Shown: one piece after another, positions 15,398 to 22,722 of the stretch
How the letters are laid out: each line of letters begins with the position of its first letter
Numbering within the stretch: position 1 is the first letter of the stretch
DNA from: RGIG5579 sp045602025
Lineage (GTDB): Bacteria > Bacillota > Clostridia > Oscillospirales > SIG627
Direction of reading: 5' to 3'
Length of the DNA stretch: 22,845 nt
Assembly: GCA_045602025.1 (NCBI GenBank)
Contig: JAZSAT010000049.1
Coordinates: 1 to 22,845, forward strand
Notes under the pieces: generated by a model
Database searches by the model: none
The model's input: the letters and a program-made list of their open reading frames with translations, nothing else
What the model was told of the DNA's origin: nothing
Translations under genes and position numbers: made by a program

Positions 15398-16675
15398 TTA
15401 ACCAATTAATTTTTCAAGTGCTGCAAGCTTTGCACAAACAGTGATATATTTTGCGATCGGAGCAACATTTTCGAGAAGTACATTGCTGGGAGCAATTCTG
15501 AGATTTGAATCCTTGGGATCTTTACCATAGGGGAATGTTGCGCCGACATTTGTTAAAGTAACACCGGCTTCTGCTGCAAGTGAGAAAGTACGCTTTGCAC
15601 AACCTTCCATAACATCAAGGCTAATAAAATATCCGCCGCGAGGGGCATGCCATTTAGCGATTCCGGTATCCGCAAATTCGGTTTCAAATGTATTGATAAC
15701 TGCTTCAAATTTAGGTCTGAGGATCTTTGCATGCTTTTGCATGATTTTTTTCAGGTTACTTGCGTTTTTAAAATATCTGAAATGTCTTAGCTGGTTTACC
15801 TTATCATAGCCGAGACCTTCTTTTTCAAGCATTTTAGCAAACCAAGCGATATTTTCTTTGGAGGAAGCAACAAAACTTACGCCGCCGCCTGCCAAAGTGA
15901 TCTTGGAGGAAGAAGCAAACTGAAAAACAATGTTTTCATTACCGACTTTTTTTGCTTCATCGTGAATGTTCAAAAGAAAATCTCCCTGATCGTAAAGATC
16001 ATGCAGACAATAAGCGTTGTCCCAAAAAATTCTGAAATCCTTTGCCTTCGGTTTTAATGCAGCGAAGCGACGAACGGTTTCATCACTGAAGGTGATACCG
16101 GTAGGATTGGAATATTTAGGAACACACCAAACGCCTTTTATGGTTTCATCTTCACTTACAAGCTTTTCAATAATGTCCATATCAGGACCGGTTGAAAGCA
16201 TTGGAACGGTGACCATATCAATTCCGAGGTGCTCACACATTAAAAAGTGTCTGTCATATCCGGGAGCAGGGCACAAGAATTTAATCTTATCGTATTTGCA
16301 CCAGGGCTTTTCTGACTCAGGAAGGCCCACAAGCATCGCATCAACGATAACATTGTACATAATGTTCAGAGAGGAATTACCGCCGGTAAAAATTTCATCG
16401 GTGGAAACACCCATTACTTCAGCAAAAATTTTCTTCAGTTCAGGAATACCGGTTGGTAATCCGTAATTTCTCACATCAAAATCATTGATGTTTTTGCAGT
16501 CGTTAGCGGTTTTTAGATTGGTCATCATTTCAAGAGAAAGATCAAGCTGTCTTGTTTCGGGCTTTCCTCTTGACATATCAAGCTTTAGCCCCATTGCTTT
16601 GATAGATTCCCATTCTCTATGTACAAGAGAATATTCTTTCTTCAATTGCTCAGGGCTCATTGATGTATAATTCAT
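15398..16675 (-). CDS. Aspartate aminotransferase-type PLP enzyme (PF12897 group)
   Basis: A 425-residue fold-type I aminotransferase. PLP contacts are visible: GGNSSLN (98-104), NPTG (190-193), Asp219 in FWDNAYCLHDL, and the Schiff-base lysine Lys258 in SSSKIT. The N-terminal block MSRGKPETRQLDLS is characteristic of the PF12897 aspartate aminotransferase group, which transfers the amino group between aspartate or alanine and 2-oxo acids. The substrate is inferred from family only. It has its own promoter (16723-16751) and is followed closely by the SecD-like gene, probably on one transcript. Confidence 0.9.
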   Translation of the reverse strand: MNYTSMSPEQLKKEYSLVHREWESIKAMGLKLDMSRGKPETRQLDLSLEMMTNLKTANDCKNINDFDVRNYGLPTGIPELKKIFAEVMGVSTDEIFTGGNSSLNIMYNVIVDAMLVGLPESEKPWCKYDKIKFLCPAPGYDRHFLMCEHLGIDMVTVPMLSTGPDMDIIEKLVSEDETIKGVWCVPKYSNPTGITFSDETVRRFAALKPKAKDFRIFWDNAYCLHDLYDQGDFLLNIHDEAKKVGNENIVFQFASSSKITLAGGGVSFVASSKENIAWFAKMLEKEGLGYDKVNQLRHFRYFKNASNLKKIMQKHAKILRPKFEAVINTFETEFADTGIAKWHAPRGGYFISLDVMEGCAKRTFSLAAEAGVTLTNVGATFPYGKDPKDSNLRIAPSNVLLENVAPIAKYITVCAKLAALEKLIG

Positions 16676-16722
16676 ACAGTACCTCGCTATTGGTAAATTA
16701 TTACTAAGTCTATCAATTTAAT

Positions 16723-16751
16723 ATTATAATACAAAAGTAAGGCTATTTCAA
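16723..16751 (-). promoter_or_regulatory. Promoter of the aminotransferase / SecD-like unit
   Basis: On the minus strand: TTGAAA (16746-16751), 17 bp, TATAAT (16723-16728), 48 bp upstream of the start codon. Confidence 0.8.
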
Positions 16752-16762
16752 GAGTAATTCAA

Positions 16763-16802
16763 AAAAATATTAAAAACTCCGATGCGATTGCATCGGAGTT
16801 TT
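16763..16802 (-). terminator. Terminator of tRNA-Ser
   Basis: A perfect 13-bp stem (16773-16785 with 16790-16802), a 4-base loop and a T-rich tail on the minus strand. It begins at the CCA end of the tRNA gene. Confidence 0.85.
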
Positions 16803-16893
16803 GGCGGAAAGACAGGGATTCGAACCCTGGAGTGGGTATTAGCCACTACACGATTTCCAGTCGTGCGCCTTAGACCAGCTCAGCCATCTTTCC
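16802..16893 (-). tRNA. tRNA-Ser (anticodon GGA)
   Basis: 92 bases with the 3' CCA encoded. The acceptor stem is GGAAAGA with TCTTTCC plus a G discriminator (the serine identity base). The anticodon arm is CACGA/TCGTG with loop CTGGAAA, anticodon GGA at 16856-16858, reading UCU and UCC. A long variable arm (GTGGCTAATACCCAC) follows, as expected for a class II serine tRNA. The T-arm contains GGTTCGAATCC. It is a single-gene unit with its own promoter and terminator. Confidence 0.97.
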
Positions 16894-16948
16894 AAAATAT
16901 TCATATGCATTCATGTAGAAAATTAACTGTATTTTCCCGAACGACGAT

Positions 16949-16977
16949 ATCATAACATACATTTTTTCGAAAATCAA
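16949..16977 (-). promoter_or_regulatory. tRNA-Ser promoter
   Basis: On the minus strand: TTGATT (16972-16977), 17 bp, TATGAT (16949-16954), 55 bp before the mature 5' end, leaving room for a processed leader. Confidence 0.6.
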
Positions 16978-17004
16978 GAGATTTTTAAATTTTTTTCAAA
17001 TTTT

Positions 17005-17038
17005 TACAAAAAAACACCTGCATTCTGCTGCAGGTGTT
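17005..17038 (-). terminator. yajC terminator
   Basis: A 10-bp stem (17013-17022 with 17029-17038), 6-base loop, and a T-run on the minus strand, directly after the yajC stop. Confidence 0.85.
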
Positions 17039-17043
17039 GTGAA

Positions 17044-17367
17044 TTATTCCTCTTCTTCGGCATTGGCGGGAATCTCAACCGCTCTGATTGCCCATTTGAA
17101 AACCTTGAGCTTGTTTTTGTCGGAACCGGTCTCGATCGTAACGATATCGTCTTTGATCTTAACGACTCTGCCGAGAATGCCGCCATTTGTAGAGATCTCA
17201 TCGCCGATCTGAAGGCCGTCTCTCATTTTTGCAGTTTCCTTTTCTTGCTTCTTTTGGGGACGGTAAATCATAAAGTAAAAAATAGCAATAAAGGCGACAA
17301 GCATGATAATCGTGGAAAGTCCACCGCCCGCAGCCGGGGTTTCAGCAAAAATATAGTTATTAAGCAT
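17044..17367 (-). CDS. yajC: Preprotein translocase accessory subunit YajC
   Basis: A 107-residue YajC: a short N-terminal periplasmic-side segment, one membrane helix (about 18-35), then YRPQKKQEKE and the conserved cytosolic part GLQIGDEISTNGGILGRVVKI. It associates with SecDF-YidC at the translocon. The start at 17367 follows AGAGGT; a longer reading to 17427 would pass back through the promoter's -35 box. It has its own promoter and terminator. The SecD-like gene lies two genes downstream on the same strand, separated by a tRNA and an aminotransferase. Confidence 0.95.
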   Translation of the reverse strand: MLNNYIFAETPAAGGGLSTIIMLVAFIAIFYFMIYRPQKKQEKETAKMRDGLQIGDEISTNGGILGRVVKIKDDIVTIETGSDKNKLKVFKWAIRAVEIPANAEEEE

Positions 17368-17398
17368 AATAATACCTCTTTCTTTATTAATTTGTGCT

Positions 17399-17427
17399 AT
17401 TATATAACAAAAAATGGAATATTTCAA
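17399..17427 (-). promoter_or_regulatory. yajC promoter
   Basis: On the minus strand: TTGAAA (17422-17427), 17 bp, TATAAT (17399-17404). It is divergent from the ruvX promoter, 22 bp away. Confidence 0.8.
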
Positions 17428-17449
17428 TCCCTAATTTGAGTTTTCTTCA

Positions 17450-17478
17450 TTGCAAATGTAATTTTTCTGTGATATAAT
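17450..17478 (+). promoter_or_regulatory. ruvX operon promoter
   Basis: TTGCAA (17450-17455), 17 bp, TATAAT (17473-17478), with extended -10 TGA, 25 bp before the start codon. Confidence 0.8.
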
Positions 17479-17503
17479 GTGCAAAAACAATCTCGAGGTA
17501 TTT

Positions 17504-17929
17504 ATGGTTACATTAGGAATTGACTTCGGTGACAAGCGTATGGGTCTGGCTATATGCGATCGCGAAGAAAGGCTTGCTGTAAGCATTTCAACGGTCCAGG
17601 TCAAGGGCGCAAAGGATGCCGCAAAGAAGGCTGCCTTGATCGTTGAAGAAAGAGGAGCCGAGAAAATTGTTGTCGGAATGCCGGAAAGAGCCGACGGTTA
17701 TCGCGGTGAGCGTTGTGAAAAAACCGAGTTCTTCCTTTCTTTTTTAAGAGAAAATACAGATGTTCCTGTTGTTACCTACGACGAGCGTTACACTACGGTA
17801 CAGGCTCACACGCTTTTGTTTGAAACCGGACTTGATAATCGAAGTCATGTTTCTTGTGTGGATGCTCTTTCTGCTCAGCTTATTCTTCAGTCTTACCTTG
17901 ATTCCAATAAAAATGATTTTCAAAAATAA
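17504..17929 (+). CDS. ruvX: RuvX/YqgF Holliday-junction resolvase-like nuclease
   Basis: A 141-residue RNase H-fold protein (YqgF/RuvX). Catalytic acids are visible: Asp7 in GIDFGD, the YDER motif at 92-95, and Asp120 ahead of LILQSYLD. The family is known as a putative Holliday junction resolvase and in some bacteria acts on rRNA 5' ends. The start at 17504 follows GAGG; an in-frame ATG at 17477 overlaps the -10 box and is rejected. It is the first gene of a four-gene operon; the next gene starts 17 bases later. Confidence 0.93.
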   Translation: MVTLGIDFGDKRMGLAICDREERLAVSISTVQVKGAKDAAKKAALIVEERGAEKIVVGMPERADGYRGERCEKTEFFLSFLRENTDVPVVTYDERYTTVQAHTLLFETGLDNRSHVSCVDALSAQLILQSYLDSNKNDFQK

Positions 17930-17946
17930 TTGCATTAGGAGTAATT

Positions 17947-18510
17947 ATGAAACCGATTTTTAGAAATTCCATGTTTGGCTTTCACAAAGAAGATGTATAT
18001 AATTTTATTTCAAAGCAAAGCCGCCTTTATGAGGAAAAGATAAAAGATCTGAATGAAGAGAATGCTCGGATCGAATCTGACCTTGAAAACGAGAGAATGA
18101 ATGCTTTCTCATTCGAAGAAAAAATGAAAATGCTTTCTGCAATCGAAGAAGAGGTTGCTGCCCTTTCTCTCGTGGTTGACGAGGTTATTCGCTGCGCTGA
18201 TTTTTGTGATTCGCAAAGCAATGAAATGAGAACCGCTTTTGCAAGTATAAAGGAGCGTCTTAAAAAAGCCGAGGCTTTTCGTGAAAAAGCGCAAAAATTT
18301 GACCGTCTTTCCGGTGTTTTGTCAAGTATTTTTTCCGGCAAGGAAGATCCTGAAGAGAGTGTATCAACGGATTTTGAATCTTTCGGTGCTGAAAATGTTT
18401 CTCTTCCCGAAAGTGATGGCATGGATCGCTTGCGGGAGGCAATTGCTTCTCTTAACGAACATTATCAAAAATTGAATCAACTTGTAACAGAAAAGGAAAC
18501 CAATGAATAA
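17947..18510 (+). CDS. DivIVA-like coiled-coil protein
   Basis: A 187-residue, highly charged protein. The N-terminal RNSMFGFHKEDVYNFI matches the short DivIVA-type head (phenylalanine-glycine, acidic residue, Val, hydrophobic Ile/Leu) that binds curved membrane in that family. Coiled coil follows at about 25-65 and again at about 80-120, then an acidic Ser/Glu-rich linker and a C-terminal helix. The length is near that of DivIVA, but the identity beyond the head is weak, so a role in division or cell-pole organisation is inference. The ribosome binding site is TAGGAG. Its end overlaps the SDR gene by eight bases. Confidence 0.65.
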   Translation: MKPIFRNSMFGFHKEDVYNFISKQSRLYEEKIKDLNEENARIESDLENERMNAFSFEEKMKMLSAIEEEVAALSLVVDEVIRCADFCDSQSNEMRTAFASIKERLKKAEAFREKAQKFDRLSGVLSSIFSGKEDPEESVSTDFESFGAENVSLPESDGMDRLREAIASLNEHYQKLNQLVTEKETNE

Positions 18511-19222
18511 AAATGTTTTGATTACCGGTGGCTCGCGGGGAATCGGAAGGGAATTGGTCCGCGCTTTTTCTAAAAAGGGCTATCGTGTTGCTTTTACATA
18601 TTACTCATCCTTAAAAGAAGCTGAATCCATTTCAAAGGAATTCGGTGCAGCTGCTTTCTCCGTCGATTTTAAAGACCTTTCTTCTGTGATCGAATTTTCC
18701 GAAACCATTGAAAAAGAGTTTGGTGAAATTGATGTTTTGATCAACAATGCGGGTGTTTCCAATTACGGTTTGTTTCAAGACATAACCCTTGTTGATTATA
18801 ACAAGATGTTTTCTGTTAACTTTGACAGCATGTTCTTTATGACGCAAAAAATCGTTCCTTCTATGATCAGAAAGAAAAACGGTGCTATTATCAACATTTC
18901 TTCTGTTTGGGGACAAACAGGAGCCTCTACAGAGGTTTTATACTCTTGCACAAAAGCTGCAGTGATCGGTTTTACCAAAGCTTTGGCGAAAGAGCTTGCT
19001 CCCTCTGGGGTTTGTGTGAACTGTATTGCTCCCGGTGTTGTGGATACGGATATGATGTCTGCATTTACTGAAGACGAAAAGGATGCTCTTGCTGAAGAAA
19101 TTCCTCTTGGTAGGTTTACAACAACCTCCGAAATTGCAAAGCTTGCATTGTTTTTATCTGAAGGCGGATGTGAATCTCTCACCGGACAGGTAATCGGAAT
19201 AAACGGAGGAATGTACTGTTGA
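18503..19222 (+). CDS. Short-chain dehydrogenase/reductase (FabG- or YmfI-like)
   Basis: A 239-residue classical SDR. The NAD(P) motif GGSRGIG is at 9-15, NNAG at 81-84, and the catalytic Ser134, Tyr147 and Lys151 (YSCTK) are all present; the C-terminal GQVIGINGGMYC closes the fold as in FabG. FabG would reduce 3-oxoacyl-ACP in fatty acid synthesis; the Firmicutes homologue YmfI reduces 5-aminopentanone attached to elongation factor P. There are no fab genes nearby, so YmfI is a fair alternative and sequence alone does not decide. It overlaps the DivIVA-like gene by eight bases and the next gene by four. Confidence 0.88.
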   Translation: MNKNVLITGGSRGIGRELVRAFSKKGYRVAFTYYSSLKEAESISKEFGAAAFSVDFKDLSSVIEFSETIEKEFGEIDVLINNAGVSNYGLFQDITLVDYNKMFSVNFDSMFFMTQKIVPSMIRKKNGAIINISSVWGQTGASTEVLYSCTKAAVIGFTKALAKELAPSGVCVNCIAPGVVDTDMMSAFTEDEKDALAEEIPLGRFTTTSEIAKLALFLSEGGCESLTGQVIGINGGMYC

Positions 19223-19959
19223 ATATTGCAACAAACGAGATCTTATCGTCTCTACAAAAGAAAGAGTATGCACTTGCCCTTGACAAGTGTGAGAAATTTG
19301 TTTCCCAATGTCTGTCTTCTTTTATGAATGAGCTTACTGTAAACACTGCGACGGATTTTGCGGGTAGCACACTTTTATATGCAAATATTTGTTCTATGAT
19401 TAAAAAGCCCTGGAAGTGCATTCCAAAGCTTGAGTCTGCTCAAGGTGCGCTTCGTTTTATGGAGGATTATATTACAGATAAAAGCATTCTTTCTGAAACA
19501 TTTCATTCTTTTGCCGAGGCTTATGTGCGCTCAGGTTTTATTCCGGAAGCGATTAAGCTTTATTATAAAGAAGCTTTTTATGCTGAGAAAAAAGACATTG
19601 TTTTAGAAGCGATCTCTTCTTTTTTCTACTATTTGGAAACAGTTGAGGAAAAGCAGGAGTTTGATCTTTCCTTCCTGAAAAAGAAATTTTCCGATGATGA
19701 AATCGAAAGGATCAAGAAGGAAGCTTCAATTGAGGCGGAAAACAGAATTCTGACTGATCCAATCGAGTGTACATCAGTGTATCTTGATATCAGATATGAT
19801 TTGGAAAATCGTATTGATGAGATTTTGAATCATTCTGATGAAAATGAAGCTCCTTTTTGTATTCGTTATTGGAATATAAAAAAGAGAATTTTAAAAGAGG
19901 AATTTTCAATTGAATGGAGATCGCCCGAGGAAATGAATCCGCAAATTCGTTTTTATTAA
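19219..19959 (+). CDS. Helical, TPR-like protein of unknown function
   Basis: A 246-residue, mostly alpha-helical, acidic protein. Helix pairs in the middle (SETFHSFAEAYVRSGFIPE, then AIKLYYKEAFYAEKKD) look like tetratricopeptide repeats, but I cannot assign a family. The start is TTG at 19219, within the TGA of the preceding gene. It is supported by GGAGGA at 19205-19210, eight bases upstream, and no in-frame ATG fits that site. It is the last gene of the ruvX operon and ends at a terminator. There is no signal peptide or membrane segment. Confidence 0.75.
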   Translation: MNIATNEILSSLQKKEYALALDKCEKFVSQCLSSFMNELTVNTATDFAGSTLLYANICSMIKKPWKCIPKLESAQGALRFMEDYITDKSILSETFHSFAEAYVRSGFIPEAIKLYYKEAFYAEKKDIVLEAISSFFYYLETVEEKQEFDLSFLKKKFSDDEIERIKKEASIEAENRILTDPIECTSVYLDIRYDLENRIDEILNHSDENEAPFCIRYWNIKKRILKEEFSIEWRSPEEMNPQIRFY

Positions 19960-19987
19960 AAAAATGGCACATTTCGTGCCATTTTTT
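19959..19987. terminator. Bidirectional terminator between the ruvX operon and coat genes
   Basis: A 12-bp stem (19959-19970 with 19976-19987) with a 5-base loop, T-rich on both strands. It stands exactly between two convergent units. Confidence 0.9.
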
Positions 19988-19990
19988 CTT

Positions 19991-20257
19991 TTAGCAACAA
20001 GAATTACAAAATTTTTGCTTAACATTCTGGATTTTTTGTTCCTGAGCTGCTTCTGTTTGATACCAGCCGCGTTTCTGCATTTCTACAAAAACATCGTGGC
20101 CGATTGTGTGCTCTTCATCAAGGATAGACATCATTGCGCTTTTTACCGTTGGTTCGGCAGCTTCGTTCGCATTGGTATTATATCCGCTGGTGATGAATTT
20201 TTGGGAAGAAAGAACATCGTTCATAATATCTTGGTCGGAAAAGTAAGCTTTGTTCAT
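19991..20257 (-). CDS. CotF-family spore coat protein
   Basis: An 88-residue Coat_F (PF07875) protein, a ferritin-like helical protein of the spore coat. SDQDIMNDVLSSQKFITSGY near the N-terminus and EEHTIGHDVFVEMQKRGWY are family hallmarks. The C-terminus ends in CNSCC, which could cross-link. The ribosome binding site GGAGGA overlaps the stop region of the upstream small gene, so the pair is one transcript. It shows that the host is a spore former or descends from one. Confidence 0.9.
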   Translation of the reverse strand: MNKAYFSDQDIMNDVLSSQKFITSGYNTNANEAAEPTVKSAMMSILDEEHTIGHDVFVEMQKRGWYQTEAAQEQKIQNVKQKFCNSCC

Positions 20258-20266
20258 ATTTCCTCC

Positions 20267-20452
20267 TTAGCCCAACAGGGAATACAGTTTGTCATAGTGG
20301 TTTTGGTGCTTCTGTGCGATTTCAGTTAATTTCATTTTCAAGACAGTGTCCTGGGTCTGGTTTGCGTACATATTGCATTTTGAAATCAAATTCTGTTCGC
20401 ATTTTAAAGAATCTTCGATTGCAGAGAGTTCTTTGCTTGTTAAATTTGTCAT
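20267..20452 (-). CDS. Small coat-associated helical protein (partner of CotF)
   Basis: 61 residues: TSKELSAIEDSLKCEQNLI then a helix ending QKHQNHYDKLYSLLG, with an amphipathic, ferritin-like pattern. Small genes of this type commonly precede the CotF-like gene in Clostridia and correspond to the N-terminal part of a longer CotF. The ribosome binding site AAAGGGG is clear. It is nine bases upstream of the CotF gene. Confidence 0.75.
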   Translation of the reverse strand: MTNLTSKELSAIEDSLKCEQNLISKCNMYANQTQDTVLKMKLTEIAQKHQNHYDKLYSLLG

Positions 20453-20477
20453 ATTTTTCCCCTTTGAAATAAAGGTA

Positions 20478-20498
20478 TTGTCGGAAAACTACCGACAA
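20478..20498. repeat. Inverted repeat in the coat-gene 5' region
   Basis: TTGTCGG (20478-20484) and CCGACAA (20492-20498), 7 bp perfect with a 7-base spacer, 26 bases upstream of the small coat gene start. It may be an operator or a 5' hairpin in the coat transcript. Confidence 0.4.
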
Positions 20499-20563
20499 AA
20501 ATATTTTGTGATTTCTGATGCTCGTTATGCAAAAAAAATATGGGTAAAATACTTCATTTTGGA

Positions 20564-20592
20564 TTGACAAAATAGGGTATTTGTGTTATCTT
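20564..20592 (+). promoter_or_regulatory. deoR-E2-E3 promoter
   Basis: TTGACA (perfect -35, 20564-20569), 17 bp, TATCTT (20587-20592). The -35 is consensus and the -10 weak, as expected for a regulated promoter. Confidence 0.7.
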
Positions 20593-20602
20593 ATAACAAG
20601 AG

Positions 20603-20618
20603 ATGTTAATATTAACAT
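20603..20618. promoter_or_regulatory. Palindromic operator, probably for the DeoR-family regulator
   Basis: ATGTTAATATTAACAT is a perfect 16-bp palindrome at about +4 to +19 of the predicted transcript, 28 bases before the regulator's start codon. Around it, TTGACAAAAT (20564-20573) and ATTTTGTCAA (20621-20630) form a second, perfect 10-bp inverted repeat that includes the -35 box. The position suits repression by the adjacent DeoR protein; binding itself is inferred. Confidence 0.65.
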
Positions 20619-20645
20619 TTATTTTGTCAAAAGAAAGGAAGCAAG

Positions 20646-21413
20646 ATGAATTATCCGAGAAAAGTTCTTGTCAGAGAGATCTTGGTTTCGAAACCTTTTA
20701 CTTCCTTAAAAGAATTAGAGGAACGCTTTCCCGATGTGTCTAGTATGACGCTTCGACGCGATATTGAGTTTTTTGAGCGTCAGGGGGATGTGATCAAGGT
20801 TCGAGGCGGCGCGCGATCCATGAAGTTTATTACAACCTCTATGGAAGAGAATATCACGACCCGTTCCAGTGAAAATACATATTCTAAACAAAAAATTGCT
20901 CACGCAGCAGCTGCTTTTATCGAAACAGGCAGAAGTATCTTTTTCGATTCCGGCTCAACTGTGATGCAAATGGCACCCTTGATGCCAAAAACAAGATTGA
21001 CTGTCAACACAACAGACCCTAATCTTGCTCTTGAGCTTGTTAAAAGAGACAATATTATGGTAAATCTTGTAGGCGGCCTTCTCAGCCGCGATAATCTTTC
21101 TTTATCCGGAGCACAGGCTGTGGAGTATATCAACAAGGTCAATATTGATGTTGCTTTTATCTCTCCATCCGGATTTTCACTTAAAAACGGCTTTACCAGT
21201 GGCAACTACAACGAAAGTGAGTTGAAGAATGCCATTGTTAAAAAAGCAGGCTGCGTGATCATGCTGATCCATTCTTCCAAAATCGGAAAAAGCTTGCCGT
21301 ATACTTTCTGTGATCTTGAAAATGTTCAAAAGATCGTTACGGATGAAGCGCTTGACGATGATATCATGGAAGCATGCGAAAAGTGTGGAATCCAAGTCAT
21401 CGTAGCAAAATAA
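20646..21413 (+). CDS. DeoR-family transcriptional regulator
   Basis: A 255-residue regulator. The N-terminal helix-turn-helix includes TSLKELEERFPDVSSMTLRRDIEF and the typical GDVIKVRGGA wing (about 47-56). The C-terminal sugar-phosphate-isomerase-like sensor domain has FFDSGSTVMQMAP and VNLVGG. DeoR regulators usually respond to a phosphorylated sugar or nucleoside; the ligand here is not shown. It is first in an operon with E2 and E3 (gap of 26 bases to E2), and the palindrome at its promoter suggests autoregulation and control of the dehydrogenase genes. Confidence 0.92.
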   Translation: MNYPRKVLVREILVSKPFTSLKELEERFPDVSSMTLRRDIEFFERQGDVIKVRGGARSMKFITTSMEENITTRSSENTYSKQKIAHAAAAFIETGRSIFFDSGSTVMQMAPLMPKTRLTVNTTDPNLALELVKRDNIMVNLVGGLLSRDNLSLSGAQAVEYINKVNIDVAFISPSGFSLKNGFTSGNYNESELKNAIVKKAGCVIMLIHSSKIGKSLPYTFCDLENVQKIVTDEALDDDIMEACEKCGIQVIVAK

Positions 21414-21439
21414 TCAGAATTTTTTTTGGAGGTGTTGTT

Positions 21440-22708
21440 ATGGCAACCGCAATTATTATGCCGCGCCAGGGACAGAGCGTAGAAAGCTGCGTTATCACAT
21501 CCTGGAGCAAAAAGGTCGGAGACGAAGTTAAAGTCGGTGACATTTTGTTCTCTTATGAAACCGATAAATCTTCCTTCGACGAAGAAGCAACCGTTGAAGG
21601 TACTCTTCTTGCAATCTTTAGAGAAGAGGGCGAGGATGTTCCTTGTCTCGAAAACGTTTGCGTAATCGGTAAGGAAGGAGAGGACTTTTCTCAGTTCGCT
21701 CCCAAGGAAGAGGAAGCCCCCGCTCCTGCAGCTGCACCTGCTGCACCTGCTGCTGAAGCTGCTGCTCCCGCTCCCGTAGCTGCTGCTCCTGTAGCTTCTA
21801 CTGCTGAGGCAGGCGGCGAAAAGATTTCTCCCCGTGCAAGAATGCTTGCTGACAAGACTGACGTTGACCTTTCCAAGGTCGTTCCCACCGGTCCTGAAGG
21901 CAGAATTATTGAAAGAGATGTTCAGCTTGCTCTGGACAACGGCCTTCTCAAGGGTGCTGCTCCTGCTGCTGAGGCTGCTTCTGCTACTGCTGCTCCCGTT
22001 TCTTTGGATGCAGGTGAATATGAAGAAGTTAAGCTTTCCAATGTAAGAAAAGTAATTGCAAAATCTATGCATGCTTCTCTTTCCAATTCTGCTCAGCTTA
22101 CTCTCAATGCTTCCTTTGATGCCACCAAGATCATGGCTTTCCGCGCTTCGCTCAAAGCAGGTGCTGAAGCACTCGGTCTTGCAAACATCACTCTTAATGA
22201 TATTGTTTTGTATGCTGTTGCAAAGACCCTTCCCAATCATAAGGATCTGAATGCTCATTATCTTGATGATAAGATGAGATTCTTCAAGCATGTAAATCTC
22301 GGTATCGCTGTTGACACCGAAAGAGGACTTCTCGTTCCCACACTTCCTCTTGCTGAAACTCTTACCTTAAATCAGCTCGCTACTCAGTCCAAAGCACTGA
22401 TCACCGAGGCTCAGGGTGGTAAGATCAGCCCCGATAAGCTTTCCGGCGCATCCTTCACAGTAACCAACCTTGGTTCCCTTGGTATCGAAAGCTTCACTCC
22501 CGTTATCAATCCTCCTCAGACCGGTATCCTTGGTGTTTGCACCATCGTTAACCGCACGAAGAAGACCGCAAACGGTGATGTAACTTATCCTGCAATGGGT
22601 CTTTCTCTCACCTTCGATCACAGAGCTCTTGACGGTGCTCCTGCTGCGAAGTTCCTGAAGGATCTCTGCAAGAACCTCGAAAACTTTGATATTCTGCTTG
22701 CAAAATAA
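21440..22708 (+). CDS. Dihydrolipoamide acyltransferase (E2) of a 2-oxo acid dehydrogenase
   Basis: A 422-residue E2. It has one lipoyl domain (about 2-78, lipoyl Lys43 in ETDKSS), Ala/Pro/Glu-rich linkers (about 91-126 and 172-188), a peripheral-subunit-binding domain (about 128-165), and the catalytic domain with His394 and Asp398 in HRALDG. It passes acyl groups from E1 to CoA in pyruvate, acetoin or branched-chain dehydrogenase. The start at 21440 follows GGAGGTG. The codons (GCT, CTT, AAG, TCC) look strongly biased, which suggests high expression. The E1 genes are not in the window, so the substrate is open. Confidence 0.93.
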   Translation: MATAIIMPRQGQSVESCVITSWSKKVGDEVKVGDILFSYETDKSSFDEEATVEGTLLAIFREEGEDVPCLENVCVIGKEGEDFSQFAPKEEEAPAPAAAPAAPAAEAAAPAPVAAAPVASTAEAGGEKISPRARMLADKTDVDLSKVVPTGPEGRIIERDVQLALDNGLLKGAAPAAEAASATAAPVSLDAGEYEEVKLSNVRKVIAKSMHASLSNSAQLTLNASFDATKIMAFRASLKAGAEALGLANITLNDIVLYAVAKTLPNHKDLNAHYLDDKMRFFKHVNLGIAVDTERGLLVPTLPLAETLTLNQLATQSKALITEAQGGKISPDKLSGASFTVTNLGSLGIESFTPVINPPQTGILGVCTIVNRTKKTANGDVTYPAMGLSLTFDHRALDGAPAAKFLKDLCKNLENFDILLAK

Positions 22709-22722
22709 GGAGGAGAATTGAA

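Noticed and set aside
21326..22291. 321-codon serine/arginine-rich antisense frame over the deoR end and E2
   Set aside because: Arises from the Ala/Pro-rich codons of the E2 linker read backward; no start signal.
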